Origin: Lactarius indigo | Lineage: Eukaryota > Basidiomycota > Agaricomycetes > Russulales > Russulaceae | Reading direction: 5' to 3' | DNA: 64,000 bases | Assembly: GCA_025766275.1 (NCBI GenBank) | Contig: JAFKAC010000201.1 | Coordinates: forward strand, 1-64,000 | In this document: positions 12,001 through 21,443 of the stretch, one piece after another | How positions within the stretch are numbered: position 1 is the stretch's first letter | Layout of the letters: every line of letters starts with the position of its first letter | Made by a program: the position numbers and the translations under genes | Notes under the pieces: model-generated | The model's input: the letters and a program-made list of their open reading frames with translations, nothing else | What the model was told of the DNA's origin: nothing | Databases searched by the model: none

Positions 12001-13381
12001 TTGTGTGGGCGTTGAGGCCGACGCTGGCTGCGTCCAACCAGTAAAGGTTGTCCTCAAGGTAGCCTTTGGCCACACACTTTTGGTTGATAGATATTTTAAA
12101 TGAGCCACTATCAAAGGCAATTTCAGCACCCTTTTGTGCTAGGGCGCGCGTCGACAAGAAGCGCGTCTTCACCTGTGGTAGGTGTAGCACATTACTGAGG
12201 GTGATAGAGATACCCTGGCTCGTTGTAAAGACGACAGACCCGACACCCACTTGGTCTATTGTGGACTTATCCCCTAGGCGTACAGTGCCTTTGGTCGGGG
12301 CATAGTCCTTGAAGTCAGACCGATGTGGTGTAATGTGGTGTGTAGCACCACTGTCCATCATCCAACGCACACGCGAGGCAGCATACAAGGCAACAGAGAT
12401 TGATTCAGAGGCCCAATCTATGGCGGGCTCTACGACCTCCTTAATGGAGGCGGTGGTAGGTACTAAGACATGACTGTTTGCGGCCTTGTTGCCTGCCTTC
12501 TCCTTCTCCTTTGCGTCAGCCTCATCCTTTTTCTTCTTCCTGCAGTCAGGCTTGATGTGGCCCTTTTTGTTGCAATAGTGGCAAGTCAGACCAGAGTGGT
12601 CCTTCTTGCCCTTTTTGCCCGTCGACTTGACGGGGGCCACCTTGTTGAGGGAAGAGCCAGAGGGCCCGGCGCGGCGAGCTTCTTCCGACACTATGCGCGC
12701 AATTATTTCAGCGTGCTTGAGTGCGGAGGGGGCCCCACTGGCAAGGATGGTTGAGGCCAACACCTCATAAGAGGGCGGCAGCGCGTGTAGGAGAATGAGG
12801 CAGTATTGGACGTCAGAGACACCCATCTGCGCGTTGGAAAGGGCAACCCTTAGCTCATTGAGCTTGGCCAGCTGAGCGGCCATGGGTGCGGAGTCGTCGA
12901 GGCGGGCTTGCGTTAACTGGATCCACAAGTTAAAGATGGTAGTGCTGCCCGAGGCACCAGCGTATACGTCTCTCAGCTTGTCCCACTTTGCCTTGAAGGT
13001 GGCATAGACAATATTATCCGCCACGAGGGAGTAGACATCTGGCTTTAAGTAGAGGCGGAGGTACGCCTTGGAGCGACGCTGGACTGAGTCCCACTCATCG
13101 GTAGTGATACCAGATGGGGGTGTGTCCAAGGTGAACACATCTTCAGCCTCATGCAGCGTGAGAATAGCCTCAATGGTCCCAGACCATTCGTTCCAGCCAG
13201 TGCCATCAAACTGGGTGAGGTGGATGCCAGATGGCATGCCAAAGTTGGCACTGTGGGCCTGAGAGAGACGTGTGGAGGGTGTGGACCCAGAAGGAGGAGG
13301 GAGTGAGCCTCCTGCAGAGCCACCGGTGGGGCTGGGAGGAGCACCAGCACCAGCAGCAGGGGTGGAAGATGAACCAGACAT
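9059..13381 (-). CDS. Copia gag-pol polyprotein
   Basis: 1440-residue single frame with the domain order of Ty1/copia. The gag domain is about 50-240. The CCHC zinc knuckle is CHYCNKKGHIKPDC (about 266-279). The aspartic protease motif is MDSGATHHITP (about 342). The GAG-pre-integrase zinc finger follows (HQRMGH...CRGCEMGK). The integrase core is about 520-650 with HSDLAGPM, HSDRGGEYM and SPQSNGKAERFN. After a Pro/Ser-rich linker comes reverse transcriptase (RVT_2) with KWVFKLKTDG, LVAKGFTQ and YVDDITIL (about 1123), then RNase H with TDSSLADQ (about 1297) and TEAEYMA. No frameshift or stop is seen, so it could be active. There is no separate gag frame. Confidence 0.95.
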   Translation of the reverse strand: MSGSSSTPAAGAGAPPSPTGGSAGGSLPPPSGSTPSTRLSQAHSANFGMPSGIHLTQFDGTGWNEWSGTIEAILTLHEAEDVFTLDTPPSGITTDEWDSVQRRSKAYLRLYLKPDVYSLVADNIVYATFKAKWDKLRDVYAGASGSTTIFNLWIQLTQARLDDSAPMAAQLAKLNELRVALSNAQMGVSDVQYCLILLHALPPSYEVLASTILASGAPSALKHAEIIARIVSEEARRAGPSGSSLNKVAPVKSTGKKGKKDHSGLTCHYCNKKGHIKPDCRKKKKDEADAKEKEKAGNKAANSHVLVPTTASIKEVVEPAIDWASESISVALYAASRVRWMMDSGATHHITPHRSDFKDYAPTKGTVRLGDKSTIDQVGVGSVVFTTSQGISITLSNVLHLPQVKTRFLSTRALAQKGAEIAFDSGSFKISINQKCVAKGYLEDNLYWLDAASVGLNAHTKSSAATLDIWHQRMGHISSAALKAHGPSATTGMDIDSSTTTHTVCRGCEMGKSTRQPFPASSNKRTTRQFEIVHSDLAGPMQTQSLQGSTYTATFIDDHTKFTVVHFLKSKDQFAKSLQMYLAWGETQSGHKLRALHSDRGGEYMSSVTQDILKQKGIEHHLTMPGSPQSNGKAERFNRTIMDKAMSMLHTAGMSKGFWEHAVCAAVHIYNRSPVRGLKWRTPYELWHSGKVPDVSHLRVFGCKGYMHVPADKRRKLDAKAIEVTLIGFEPESKGYKLWDRSTHSVRVSRDVTFDESSFPSLQGVETPPTPSPPVVPSTTVTAVPHPPALPPMRAPSPAHSSSSEEEDVEKLLDPPQVQPRPTTPPPALPALPTTPKREQVTPTSPPPRPSATRIMRHVPPPSPEMPGGFEDRAQRSQLLREMDNAPRRSARAPVPNPRYFNADNAAWRGRRLGYAELLAAAFVGRDPATYAEAMRSAAADEWTKACQYEMDALAKNGTWELVDLPPNRKAVKSKWVFKLKTDGRYRARLVAKGFTQIPGVDFDETFSPVARFESLRLLLALAALEDWHIHQMDVKSAFLNGVLDEEIYMEQPQGFTVTGSETKVCRLVKAIYGLKQASRAWNLQFHGVLTALGFKRTFADAGIYVMPQREGYDPLFVIVYVDDITILGPSLSGIKRLKSDLSERYEMTDLGEIESYLGMRIVRDRSLRRIEIDQSGYIKDVLERFGMSDATPHNTPLPAGADEHLIKYTSQATASDISHYQSLIGSLLYVQIGTRPDISFAVSRLAQYAANPSPQHLRLAQYVLSYLVGTMDMRIVYDGANGDGLHGYTDSSLADQTDDRHSTSGYVFLLANGAISWSSRKQKTVAQNTTEAEYMAMTDAANQAAWYQSFLTELGYKVDDPIPLHGDNKGAIDLALNPVTGRRSKHIAIRHHVIREYIEKGTITLIRTPTVDMVADGFTKSLPRVLLQKHNDDMGLMCT

Positions 13382-14163
13382 TGGGATGATTTATCTGTCG
13401 CCGAGGAGCAGTCAGCGACAGTGCTTCATAGTTGCAAGACATAAAGATAGAGGGGGTACCACTCCTGTCTGTGATTCTGTAAGGCCAGAACGCTAACGCG
13501 TCCTGCCTCCTGATAGTATGCCAGTGATACAAGGGCTAGGCCCAGGTTGAGAGAGTCCCTTTGCCATACCATGAGCTAGCTGCCAGCCAGGGTGTGTCTA
13601 GGACACAGCTCAAATGGTTTGCGTCAGGGGGAAGGTGAAGGGATTGCTTTCAGAGCCCAAGGCTGTCTACCTCAGCCTTCTCGGCCTGTTGGTTGCCTCA
13701 TCGCCACAAGTGGCTTTACTGAATCCTTTCCCATTGCCGCTACAAGGCAGGTATCTGGTTGCAGAACACCATAGTGGTGAACACCCCCCAGAGCCTGAAC
13801 CAGGTTTTACACTCCCATGGTGAGGAGATCCTGCGCCCAGTGTGGAGCACCAGAGACAGCTGGCGCTAAGCTCCACAATACACAGCCCAGTGGGCCATGC
13901 ACGCCTGGATATTTTGAAGTTAAGGGGCTACCAGACCCAGTCTCCTTGCGCATAGCGCAGGGGCTAGGAAAACAGTAGGGGTGAAAGTAGGACTACTGGG
14001 CAGTACATACACAGGAGGTTCCTAAGCAGAGACAAGTGGCGCCCCACTGTCCTCTGCCTTGGGCAAGGCTGGTAAGGCCCCAGACAGACCTTAGCCTGGT
14101 GTGTCCTCCTAGGAAGACAGTGACCAGCCAAGTGGAGTGGCTAGGGCACCAGGGCCCATAACC
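13382..14163 (-). other. Copia leader region
   Basis: About 780 nt of untranslated leader between the 5' LTR and the polyprotein start. I see no conserved frame in it. Confidence 0.75.
14150..14163 (-). promoter_or_regulatory. Primer-binding site for a half-tRNA (initiator Met)
   Basis: The plus strand reads CAGGGCCCATAACC immediately before the LTR. This resembles the anticodon arm of eukaryotic initiator tRNA-Met rather than its 3' end. Drosophila copia and yeast Ty5 are primed by such a 5' half-tRNA. Confidence 0.65.
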
Positions 14164-14768
14164 TGATGAACAGCACACATAGATAGCTTACTCACAGAGG
14201 GACAAAGTGTTCTGTGGTGAGACAAGCTGGGTGGCTGGAAGCAGCAACAGGGAAGTCTAGCAAGGTAAAGCAAAGTGTCTGGCACACAGAGCAGTGAGGA
14301 ACTGATGTTACAATTGAAGGGATAAGACATACCTGGCACACAGAGCAGTGAGGAACTGATGTGGACCAGGAGCGTACAAGCCTACTACTTATACTTTACA
14401 GGGGAGTGACACTACTACAAGGGAAGTAACATAGAGTCACACAATACAAGAGACGTTGTTCTACATGTGGGACAAAGGAGTGTGCTAATGGAGAACAAGG
14501 AGCGCAAAACAAAGAAAGTCCAGACTAAGATGATATCATAATGACATCACAATAAAGATAACGCTAGAAAGAGAACAAAGGAAGGAGTACAATGAAGAGT
14601 CCGGAGTAGTCCATATGATGTCATTGTACAGTGATGTCATAGAAGTCCTAGATTGTACAGATCAAATCAAATCTAATCTAAATGTTCTTTTATATCTAAT
14701 CTAAAGCAGTCCATGCTGCAAGTCCGGTCCGTACGAGCCGCTAAGTGCGCAGGGGTCACTTATCAACA
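14164..14768 (-). repeat. Copia 5' LTR
   Basis: 605 bp, same as the left LTR. It carries the promoter side for minus-strand transcription. It is followed by the target duplication TTCGA at 14769-14773. Confidence 0.93.
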
Positions 14769-17050
14769 TTCGAGTTGGTTAATATTGTATATTTGGGAAG
14801 GTGTCGTCCCAGACTCGTATTTGTCGACTGAGCGATGGATGAACTCAGCACGGTAATGAGATTTAAAGCACCGTATGATGCCTTGGTCCATTGGCTGGAT
14901 GTGGGCGGTAAGGTTGGGTGCAAAATTCTCGATGCGTATGTTCGTAAGGTCCTCGGGAGGTATGTGTCCGGAGAAATTGTCTTGTAAGAGGAGGATATGC
15001 CTCCCTTTGGCCCTGAGCTTCCGGTCCCAATCGGAAATCCACTCCTGATACAATTTTGTAGTCATCCAGGCCTTTGCGTTTGTCCGATAGTAAAATCCGA
15101 GTTGTGCCCCAGTTTTCTTGCAGAACGCGCGAGGTTTCTGAGCCTTGCCGATGATCATGGGTGGCAATTTCTCGGAGCCATCTGCGTTTGCTGTGAACAC
15201 ATATGTCAATCGGATTTTTTTACTCTTCATTCCCGACTGCTTTATGTTCGAAAGCCCTTGGTCGGGGGGTAACCTAGTCAAAAATTATATCGGGTGTGGC
15301 ATTTGATGACTCATAAAGCCAACTTACGCATAGAATAGGCCGGTTTCGTCCATGTTGAAAATGTCCCGTGCTTCAAGTCCAGATTGCTCGATTGTGTCAC
15401 GGATTCGCTGCCGTTCTTTCTCAATAACCTCTGGGCATGCAGAAGCAGCCTCTCCATGGCGCTTCACTCCCTTCAACCCCGTTCTCAGCTTGCACCGGGA
15501 AAGCCACCCCTCACTTAGGGTGAGGTACTCGTCTTGAGGTATGCCACACATGTCTGCAAACTGTTTCCATTTGTGATGAAGTACTTCACCAGTGAGCAAC
15601 AACCCATCCTCGCAAGCCTTCATGATCCAGAGCTCCAACATCTCTGTGACCTCGGGATGCCGTGTCATGCGCACACGTTTGGCTGATGGGGCCACACCAT
15701 TTTCTGATGAGTATGTTGCACGCCACTTTGCTTCGTCCTTGACCCAGGATGATATGATAGGTTGTTTCAGGTGAAGGTTGGGGTAGATTTTGTTGAAGTG
15801 TCTAGCTGTGAGTGACTGGTTTTTCCCGTTTGCGTGGTACCAGTCGAGGATCTCCACCCTCTGAAAGGTGGTGGCATTTTCCTTCCGCCCCAGACTCTTT
15901 GGGCCATCCGCTGTCCGTCCTTTCTGCTTAGGCTTGGGCTCAGGACCTTGGAAAATATCAGTGCGTTCACTCCTCTTTCATCACTGTCAAAACACTCACC
16001 TTTCCGCTTTGTCCCGCGCTCACCACACTCCCTGCCACCAAGCTTCATCAGCTCATCAAAAACAATTCGGTCCCTCGAATTCAACGCCTGCACGCCACTC
16101 TCGTAGTTGGCCAGGTTTTCTAGTGTCTCCACTATGCGCACTTCATCCACGAGATTGGCTGCACCATCCAGCCAATCTTGGTCGTTCTCGGAGATTGTTC
16201 TCTTGGCCCTCAACTCGGCCAGAAGCTTCTCCTTTTGTGCTTGGTGCTGATTTTTGAGTTTCTTTAGGCCATTTCTAAGGACATCAATGGGTAATGCCAT
16301 TTTTGTTGAGTACTGCTGGCAACGAGTGAAGTGCGGACACAAAAAACAAAGTCAATGAGGCTTGCAATGAGGAGGATGTTTCGCGTTTTGACAACAGACC
16401 ACCCAAACTCACTTATTATTGTGCTGTACTGTACACACTAGCTATGAAAAGGTCGATCCGCTTTTCTGTACAAGATAATATGCCTACACTACTTTGGTGC
16501 CATGCCGCCTGCACCATGTGTGCTGCCTTTCATGTCACAATTGACTGCCATGGCACTCAGAGCTGTTGCATGTGGTGTATGTGCCGGATATGAAAGCTCC
16601 GACTGAAGCACTCAGCAACATCCTCTAAATTAGTTGACATTTTGGCATTGGGCGCTGGTACTTATGGGTTATTGACCCCCAAAAGGGTATGGTTTATTGG
16701 TTATTGGAGAGTATGGGTTATGTGTACAAAATCACCGCCTACCAACTTGGTAGATGGGAATGGGTATGGGTTACCGGAGAGTATGGGTTATCAGAGGTAT
16801 GGGTTATCAGAGAGTCGACTGTAGTGTGATCCCCAAACCCGATAGTTTGACGTTCAAAACTTGGTTCAACATTCAACCACTGGCCAAGTATCGGTTACCA
16901 ATGTGTGATCCCTCCCAAATATGGTATCGGATATCGGGTACTGCGTATCTATCGGTTATCCCTGCAAACCAACCTCGTTTTGACAAAAAGCTATCGGGTA
17001 TGAGGGAGTATCGGTGAATAGGAGTACCGGATAAGAGGGAGTCGACTGTA

Positions 17051-17377
17051 TATGAATCAATAACCGCTATTGGACTTTTCTCCTCCAGACATGGTCATTC
17101 CGCTGATTGTTCCCGAATTGGTCTGGCACAGAGGGGAAGTTGGTACTGGTACCGAGATCCCAATGACGTTTATTTGCGAATGGCCGCCATTGATGGACGC
17201 TCGACCCACATCCCAATGTGTTATTACTCACCACCGTACTCGCTTCTGTCATCTCGCGATTGATTTTCTCCGGAAGCAAGGAACGGTGCTAGTATCCTGA
17301 GCTAGCCCAGATGCGTTCCCGCATATAAACTATATAGCATTCGCCCGTCGTCCTGTCAGCGTTTCGCCTCTGTGACC
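17051..17377 (+). promoter_or_regulatory. Lipase 2 promoter
   Basis: Sequence resumes homology with the region before lipase 1 directly after the outer element. CTGAGCTAGCCCAGATGCG is at 17297-17315 and TATAAA at 17324-17329, 54 bp before the ATG. The nested transposons therefore sit about 330 bp from the gene start. Confidence 0.65.
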
Positions 17378-18596
17378 ATGGTTTTTTTGCGAACTTCTGC
17401 TTTCGCTCTCGTGCTCGCCGGACTCGCCCATGCAGCTACTGTAAAGCGTCAGAATATCTCCCCACTCAACTCCAACCAAATCTCGTCGTTCTCTCCATTC
17501 ACTCGCTTCGCGAGCGCCGTTTACTGCAAACCCTCCACGACAATAAACTGGAGCTGCGGTGGTGCGTCGCTTGTCGCTGTCTCTACCACCCTGTGCAGCC
17601 ATGATATACTGATGGCTCTTTTCCAGCCAACTGCCAAGCAAACCCTGACTTCGTCCCGACGGCGTCCGGAGGCGATGGCGGCGCAATACAATTTTGTGGG
17701 ATACAACTATAGTCGACCTGTGGGCGGGGTTGTACTCACGAAGCCTCCACACAGGGTATGTCGGGTTTTCCCAGTCGCAAGACACCGTTATTGTCGCCCA
17801 CCAAGGCACCAACACCAGCGAAATGTAAGCTGACCCTGCTTAGACGCTCTCTTTCGCACCTTCGCTCATCGTTCGCGTCAGATTAGCAGACCTGACTGAC
17901 GCTCTTCTCATACCCGCGCCTCTGGACTTATTCATCTTCCCGGGTGTTCCATCCTCCGTGGGAGTGCATCTCGGCTTCGCCTTGGAACAGACTAGGTATG
18001 TTACATGTCACCCTCTCTCGTCATTGTTTCGCATCCCGACAAACTTGCGCAGGACCGCATCCACGATCCTCTCCGCCGTCCAGCAGACACTCTCAGCGCA
18101 CAGCACGTCTTCCGTGACCGTCGTCGGCCACTCCCTCGGCGCGGCGCTCGCGCTCCTCGACGGCGTCTACCTCCGCCTCCATCTCAACTCGGCCGTAAAT
18201 GTGCGCGTGATCGGCTATGGAATGCCCCGCGTTGGGAACCGAGCTTTCGCCAACTGGGTCGACAGCCTCCTGAGCGGCCAGGTGACACGCATCAACAACC
18301 GGGAGGATCCCGTTCCTATCGTTCCCGACGAACTTTTGGGCTACCGCCACGCCTCGGGTGAGGTTCACATCACGGACTCGGGAAAATGGGAATCTTGCCC
18401 CGGTGAGCTTTTTTCTCGTCGCTATCGGGGGTGTGTGGGTGCGGCGGAGCGCTGACGAGAGCGCGCGGCGGCGGGTTACTTTTCAGGCCAGGACAATCCT
18501 TCCACTAATTGCACCGTCGGCGATGTCCCGAACATCCTTAAGGGCAACACGAAAGATCACAACGGGCCCTATGACGGAATCTCTATGCACTGCTGA
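17378..18596 (+). CDS. Secreted class-3 lipase, copy 2
   Basis: Exons 17378-17561, 17627-17695, 17755-17824, 17882-17995, 18053-18402 and 18487-18596 give 298 residues. Signal peptide and VKRQ site as in copy 1. GHSLG, NREDPVPIVP and KDHNGPY supply Ser, Asp and His. Differences from the other copies are HQGTN instead of HQGTD after the oxyanion strand, VHLGF where the others have HDGF or HNGF, and a C-terminal MHC. These may mark altered specificity or relaxed selection. It is open throughout and still has a TATA box, although 9.8 kb of mobile DNA lies upstream. Confidence 0.88.
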
Positions 18597-19195
18597 TTTC
18601 TCTGAGAAACAGGACAAGGCAGGACCCGTTGTACATCTGTCTTGTGCAACGCCTCGTGATCGTGGGCAACAGGCTCACAGAATGGAAGCCGTACTATTTG
18701 GATTAGTTGATTTGACATACCTATTCACCTCAATTGCTATGATAGAATCACAGTCTACGTATACCCGATACCATATAGTTTCTCGACCTCACTGCAAAGT
18801 TAAATATCCTGGTAGTTTACTGTATATGCCACGGTAGGCGCCCGTAGTCCATGCGAACGATCTCTGAGGGGAGAACAGTCCTTACACTTTCCATCCGTCT
18901 TCTCACACCCGTATAACTTATTATTCCTATCTAGTACTCCCGGCAGTGCATTGGTATATATATAAACACAGTGCATTTTTTGTGCGTGCTTGCACTGGAA
19001 AGAAAGAGGCCCAACCCTAACTTGGAGGAATTATTGTTAAGTCGATGTGTTATCGATAAAGAAACCTTGCTTGGCTGTGCTAGATCTTCCTCGTTGGCAC
19101 TGGCTGTTGTCTTGCATCCCTCACATTCAGGTCTATTTCTACAGATGGGCTCGAGGAGAAATCATGGCAGCAACTTGGAAGCGTGAGCCAAGGCG
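18597..19195 (+). repeat. 3' flank of lipase unit 2
   Basis: Diverged copy of the flank after lipase 1, with GGCGCCCGTAG, TATCTAGTACTCC and GTCGATGTGTTATC blocks. No gene is seen. Confidence 0.5.
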
Positions 19196-19640
19196 TTGTT
19201 GAGTCAGCGTCCTGCCGCATTTGGGAGGAAACGATAAGTTCAAGGATAAGTTGCAAAGAGCAGCCCTCTCAGCAGCACTGCGAGTCGAGTGGTGGTGGGC
19301 CATGGTGGCGACAGCCTTCTGTTTGGTCACCTTGTTCCATATCCTATGCAGTGCTAGAGAGAGTGGGAGACTAGGGGAAACGTCGCCACGGGGGACTCTG
19401 ACGTAACAAGGAAGACGAGATGCCCCTTCCTTCGGCTGTCAAGCATGTCAAGGTGCGCCGACAGGCAAGTGGGGCCTAAATCAAGGCGCAAATGCAGTTG
19501 ATCATTCAAAAATAGATGGTCGCGGGGGGATTTTGTTGCCCTGAGGACAGATGTAATCCATTAGCTCTCGGACGCATCAAGGCTACTTCGGCACCTTGTT
19601 GCCTTTTGGAATAGCAGGACTGTGCCGTGCAGCACCACCG
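19196..19640 (-). pseudogene. Carrier gene remnant 3
   Basis: Strongly decayed. It has CAGCGTCCTGCCGCATTTGG and TTGCAAAGAGCAGCCCTCTC, matching carrier exon 3, then GGGCCATGG and GACTCTGACGTAACAAGGAAG, matching the exon 2/3 junction, and fragments up to the carrier start region near 19560-19590. No usable frame remains. Confidence 0.55.
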
Positions 19641-20222
19641 CGGACGGTCAAACTTGTTCTCCGTTGATTCTGTTATCTTCCCTCCGTTTCGGGTGACGCT
19701 GTCAAGGTTATTAAGTTACGCTTGATTCTCTCGACTCTCTTCTTTCGCTGTGGAAACCAATATCGTGCTACTCAGCTGCGATACGATACGTAGTAGTGCA
19801 AGCTTCTTCGGATGCTTTGCGCTTGTGGAACAGACATTTCGCCGTGGACGTTCTGCGTATCAAGTTGAGTATCCAACTTATTTAAATTTGGTCGCTTACT
19901 GTAAATCCTGGAATTCAATTGGTTGATTTTTCACCACTGAATTGTGACACTTTGACCTTTCTCTTTGCAGGGCAGTGGCAGGCAATTGGCTGAAATTTTC
20001 GGAATAGGTCTGGCAAAACGGACTAGTGGTACCAAGGTCCCAAACGGCGTTGGATTTGCGAAAACCAGACGCTCGACCTCGCGATGCGATGCATCGCTCT
20101 CCTTGCCCCAACCTTTCACCACCACCTCGCTTCCTTTGGTATCCTGAGCTGGCCTAGATGCGTTTCCGCATATAAGCTCTAGCATTCGCCCGTCGTTCTG
20201 TCAGCGTTCCGCCTCTGTGACC
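19641..20222 (+). promoter_or_regulatory. Lipase 3 promoter region
   Basis: Homologous to the other intergenic regions. CTGAGCTGGCCTAGATGCG precedes TATAAG at 20171-20176, 52 bp before the ATG. Confidence 0.6.
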
Positions 20223-21443
20223 ATGGTTTTCTTACGATCTTCTGCTCTCGCTCTCGTGCTCGCCGGACTCTCCCGTGCAGCTGCAGTCAAGCGTCAGGAT
20301 ATCACCCCACTCAGTACCACCCAAATTTCGTCGTTCGCCCCGTTCACTCATTTCGCGAGCACCGCTTACTGCAACCCATCCACGACAATAAACTGGACCT
20401 GCGGTGGTGCGTCGCTCGCCACCCTCTCTACCATGTGCAGCGATGATGTACTGATGCCCCCTCTTCTAGCCAATTGCCAAGCAAACTCCGACTTCGTGCC
20501 AACGGCATCCGGCGGCGATGGAGATGCAACACAATTTTGTGGGATACAGTCATAGCTGACCTGGTCCCGAGTTGTACTCACGTAGCTCTCGTCACAGGGT
20601 ATGTCGGGTTCTCCCCGTCGCAGAACAACACGGCCATAGTCGCACACCAAGGCACTGACACCAGCAAATTGTAAGTTTACCTTGCTGAGACATTCTTTTG
20701 ACGCATTCGCTCATCCCTCGCATCAGATTACCCATCCTGACTGACACCAATCTCTCACCCGCACCTCTGGACACATCCCTCTTCCCAGGTGTTCCATCCT
20801 CTGTGGAAACGCACGATGGATTCGCCTTGGAACAGGCTAGGTAGTCACACGTCACCCTCTCTCATCATTTCTCCTCATCCCGACAAAACACTTGCGCAGG
20901 ACCGCATCCACGATCCTCTCTGCCGTCCAGCAAACACTCTCCACGCACCACGCGTCGTCCGTGACCGTCGTCGGCCACTCCCTCGGCGCGGCGCTCGCGC
21001 TCCTCGACGGCGTCTACCTCCGCCTCCGTCTCGACGCAAGCGTGAACGTGCGGGTGATCGGCTACGGCATGCCTCGTGTCGGGAACCAGGCCTTCGTCAA
21101 CTGGGTCGACACCCACCTGAGCGGCCAGGTGACACGCATCAACAACCGGGAGGACCCCGTTCCTATCGTTCCCAACAAACTTTTGGGCTACCACCACGCC
21201 TCGGGCGAGGTTCACATCACGGACTTGGGCACATGGGAGTCTTGCCCCGGTGAGCCTTTTTCTCGTCACTATTGGGGGTGTGCGGGTGCGGCGGAGCGCT
21301 GACGAGAGCGCGCGGCGGCGGGTTACTTTTCAGGCCAGGACAATCCTTCCACTCTGTGCACCGTCGGCGATGTCCCGAACATCCTTAAGGGCAACACGAA
21401 AGATCACAACGGGCCCTATGACGGAATCTCTATGCACTGCTGA
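20223..21443 (+). CDS. Secreted class-3 lipase, copy 3
   Basis: Exons 20223-20406, 20470-20538, 20598-20670, 20727-20840, 20900-21249 and 21334-21443 give 299 residues. The first four exons are close to lipase 1 while the last two resemble lipase 2 (KDHNGPYDGISMHC), suggesting exchange between copies. Ser is in GHSLG, Asp in NREDPVPIVP and His in KDHNGPY. The donor of intron 4 is GTAGTC where the others have GTATGT or a close variant, which may splice less well. The reading frame is otherwise intact. Confidence 0.87.

Larger units (their letters stand above)
8435..14768 (-). mobile_element. Complete Copia (Ty1/copia) LTR retrotransposon
   Basis: 6.33-kb element on the minus strand with 605-bp LTRs starting TG and ending CA, a 5-bp TTCGA duplication, one uninterrupted 1440-codon gag-pol frame, a primer-binding site and a polypurine tract. 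Reading the two LTRs side by side I found no difference, which indicates a recent insertion. It lies inside the transposase gene of the inner DNA transposon. Confidence 0.95.
7839..16300 (-). pseudogene. DDE transposase gene (pogo/Tigger type) interrupted by Copia
   Basis: Cut-and-paste transposase. Exons on the minus strand are 16300-16000, 15946-15328 and 15273-14774, continuing at 8434-7839 beyond the Copia insertion. Ignoring Copia and one target duplication, the frame is open for 671 residues. After an N-terminal helical region comes a CENP-B-type helix-turn-helix (about 115-200, QPIISSWVKDEAKW...EGWLSRCK). The DDE_1 catalytic domain follows, with Asp residues in FNMDETG (about 300), LLLQDNFSGH (about 400) and PMDQGIIRCF (about 437), a DDD arrangement. 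Introns use GTGAGT/CCAAG and GTAAGT/CTAG. Only the Copia insertion breaks it, so loss of function was recent. Confidence 0.82.
7676..16821 (-). mobile_element. Inner pogo/Tigger-like DNA transposon
   Basis: Terminal inverted repeats CAGTCGACTCTCTGATAACC at 7676 and its complement ending at 16821, flanked by TA at 7674-7675 and 16822-16823. The arms carry repeated GTATGGGTTATC motifs (7720-7745, 16660-16815), which are candidate transposase-binding sites. Without the Copia insertion it would be about 2.8 kb and encode one DDE transposase. It lies inside the outer element, in what would be that element's 5' leader. Confidence 0.85.
7265..17048 (-). mobile_element. Outer TIR DNA transposon, split by nested insertions
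   Basis: Ends are perfect inverted repeats: CAGTCGACTCCCTCTTATCC at 7265 and its complement at 17048. They are flanked by TA at 7263-7264 and 17049-17050, the target duplication of pogo/Tc1-mariner transposons. Without the inner element it is only about 640 bp. Its arms hold several TATCGGTTAT/TATCGGGTAT subterminal repeats. It kept just the start of a transposase-like gene (7560-7297), so it is a non-autonomous deletion derivative. It sits in the promoter-side region of lipase unit 2. Confidence 0.8.

Noticed and set aside
10818..12754. Plus-strand frames inside the Copia element
   Set aside because: Antisense shadows of the polyprotein; Copia elements do not carry a gene there.
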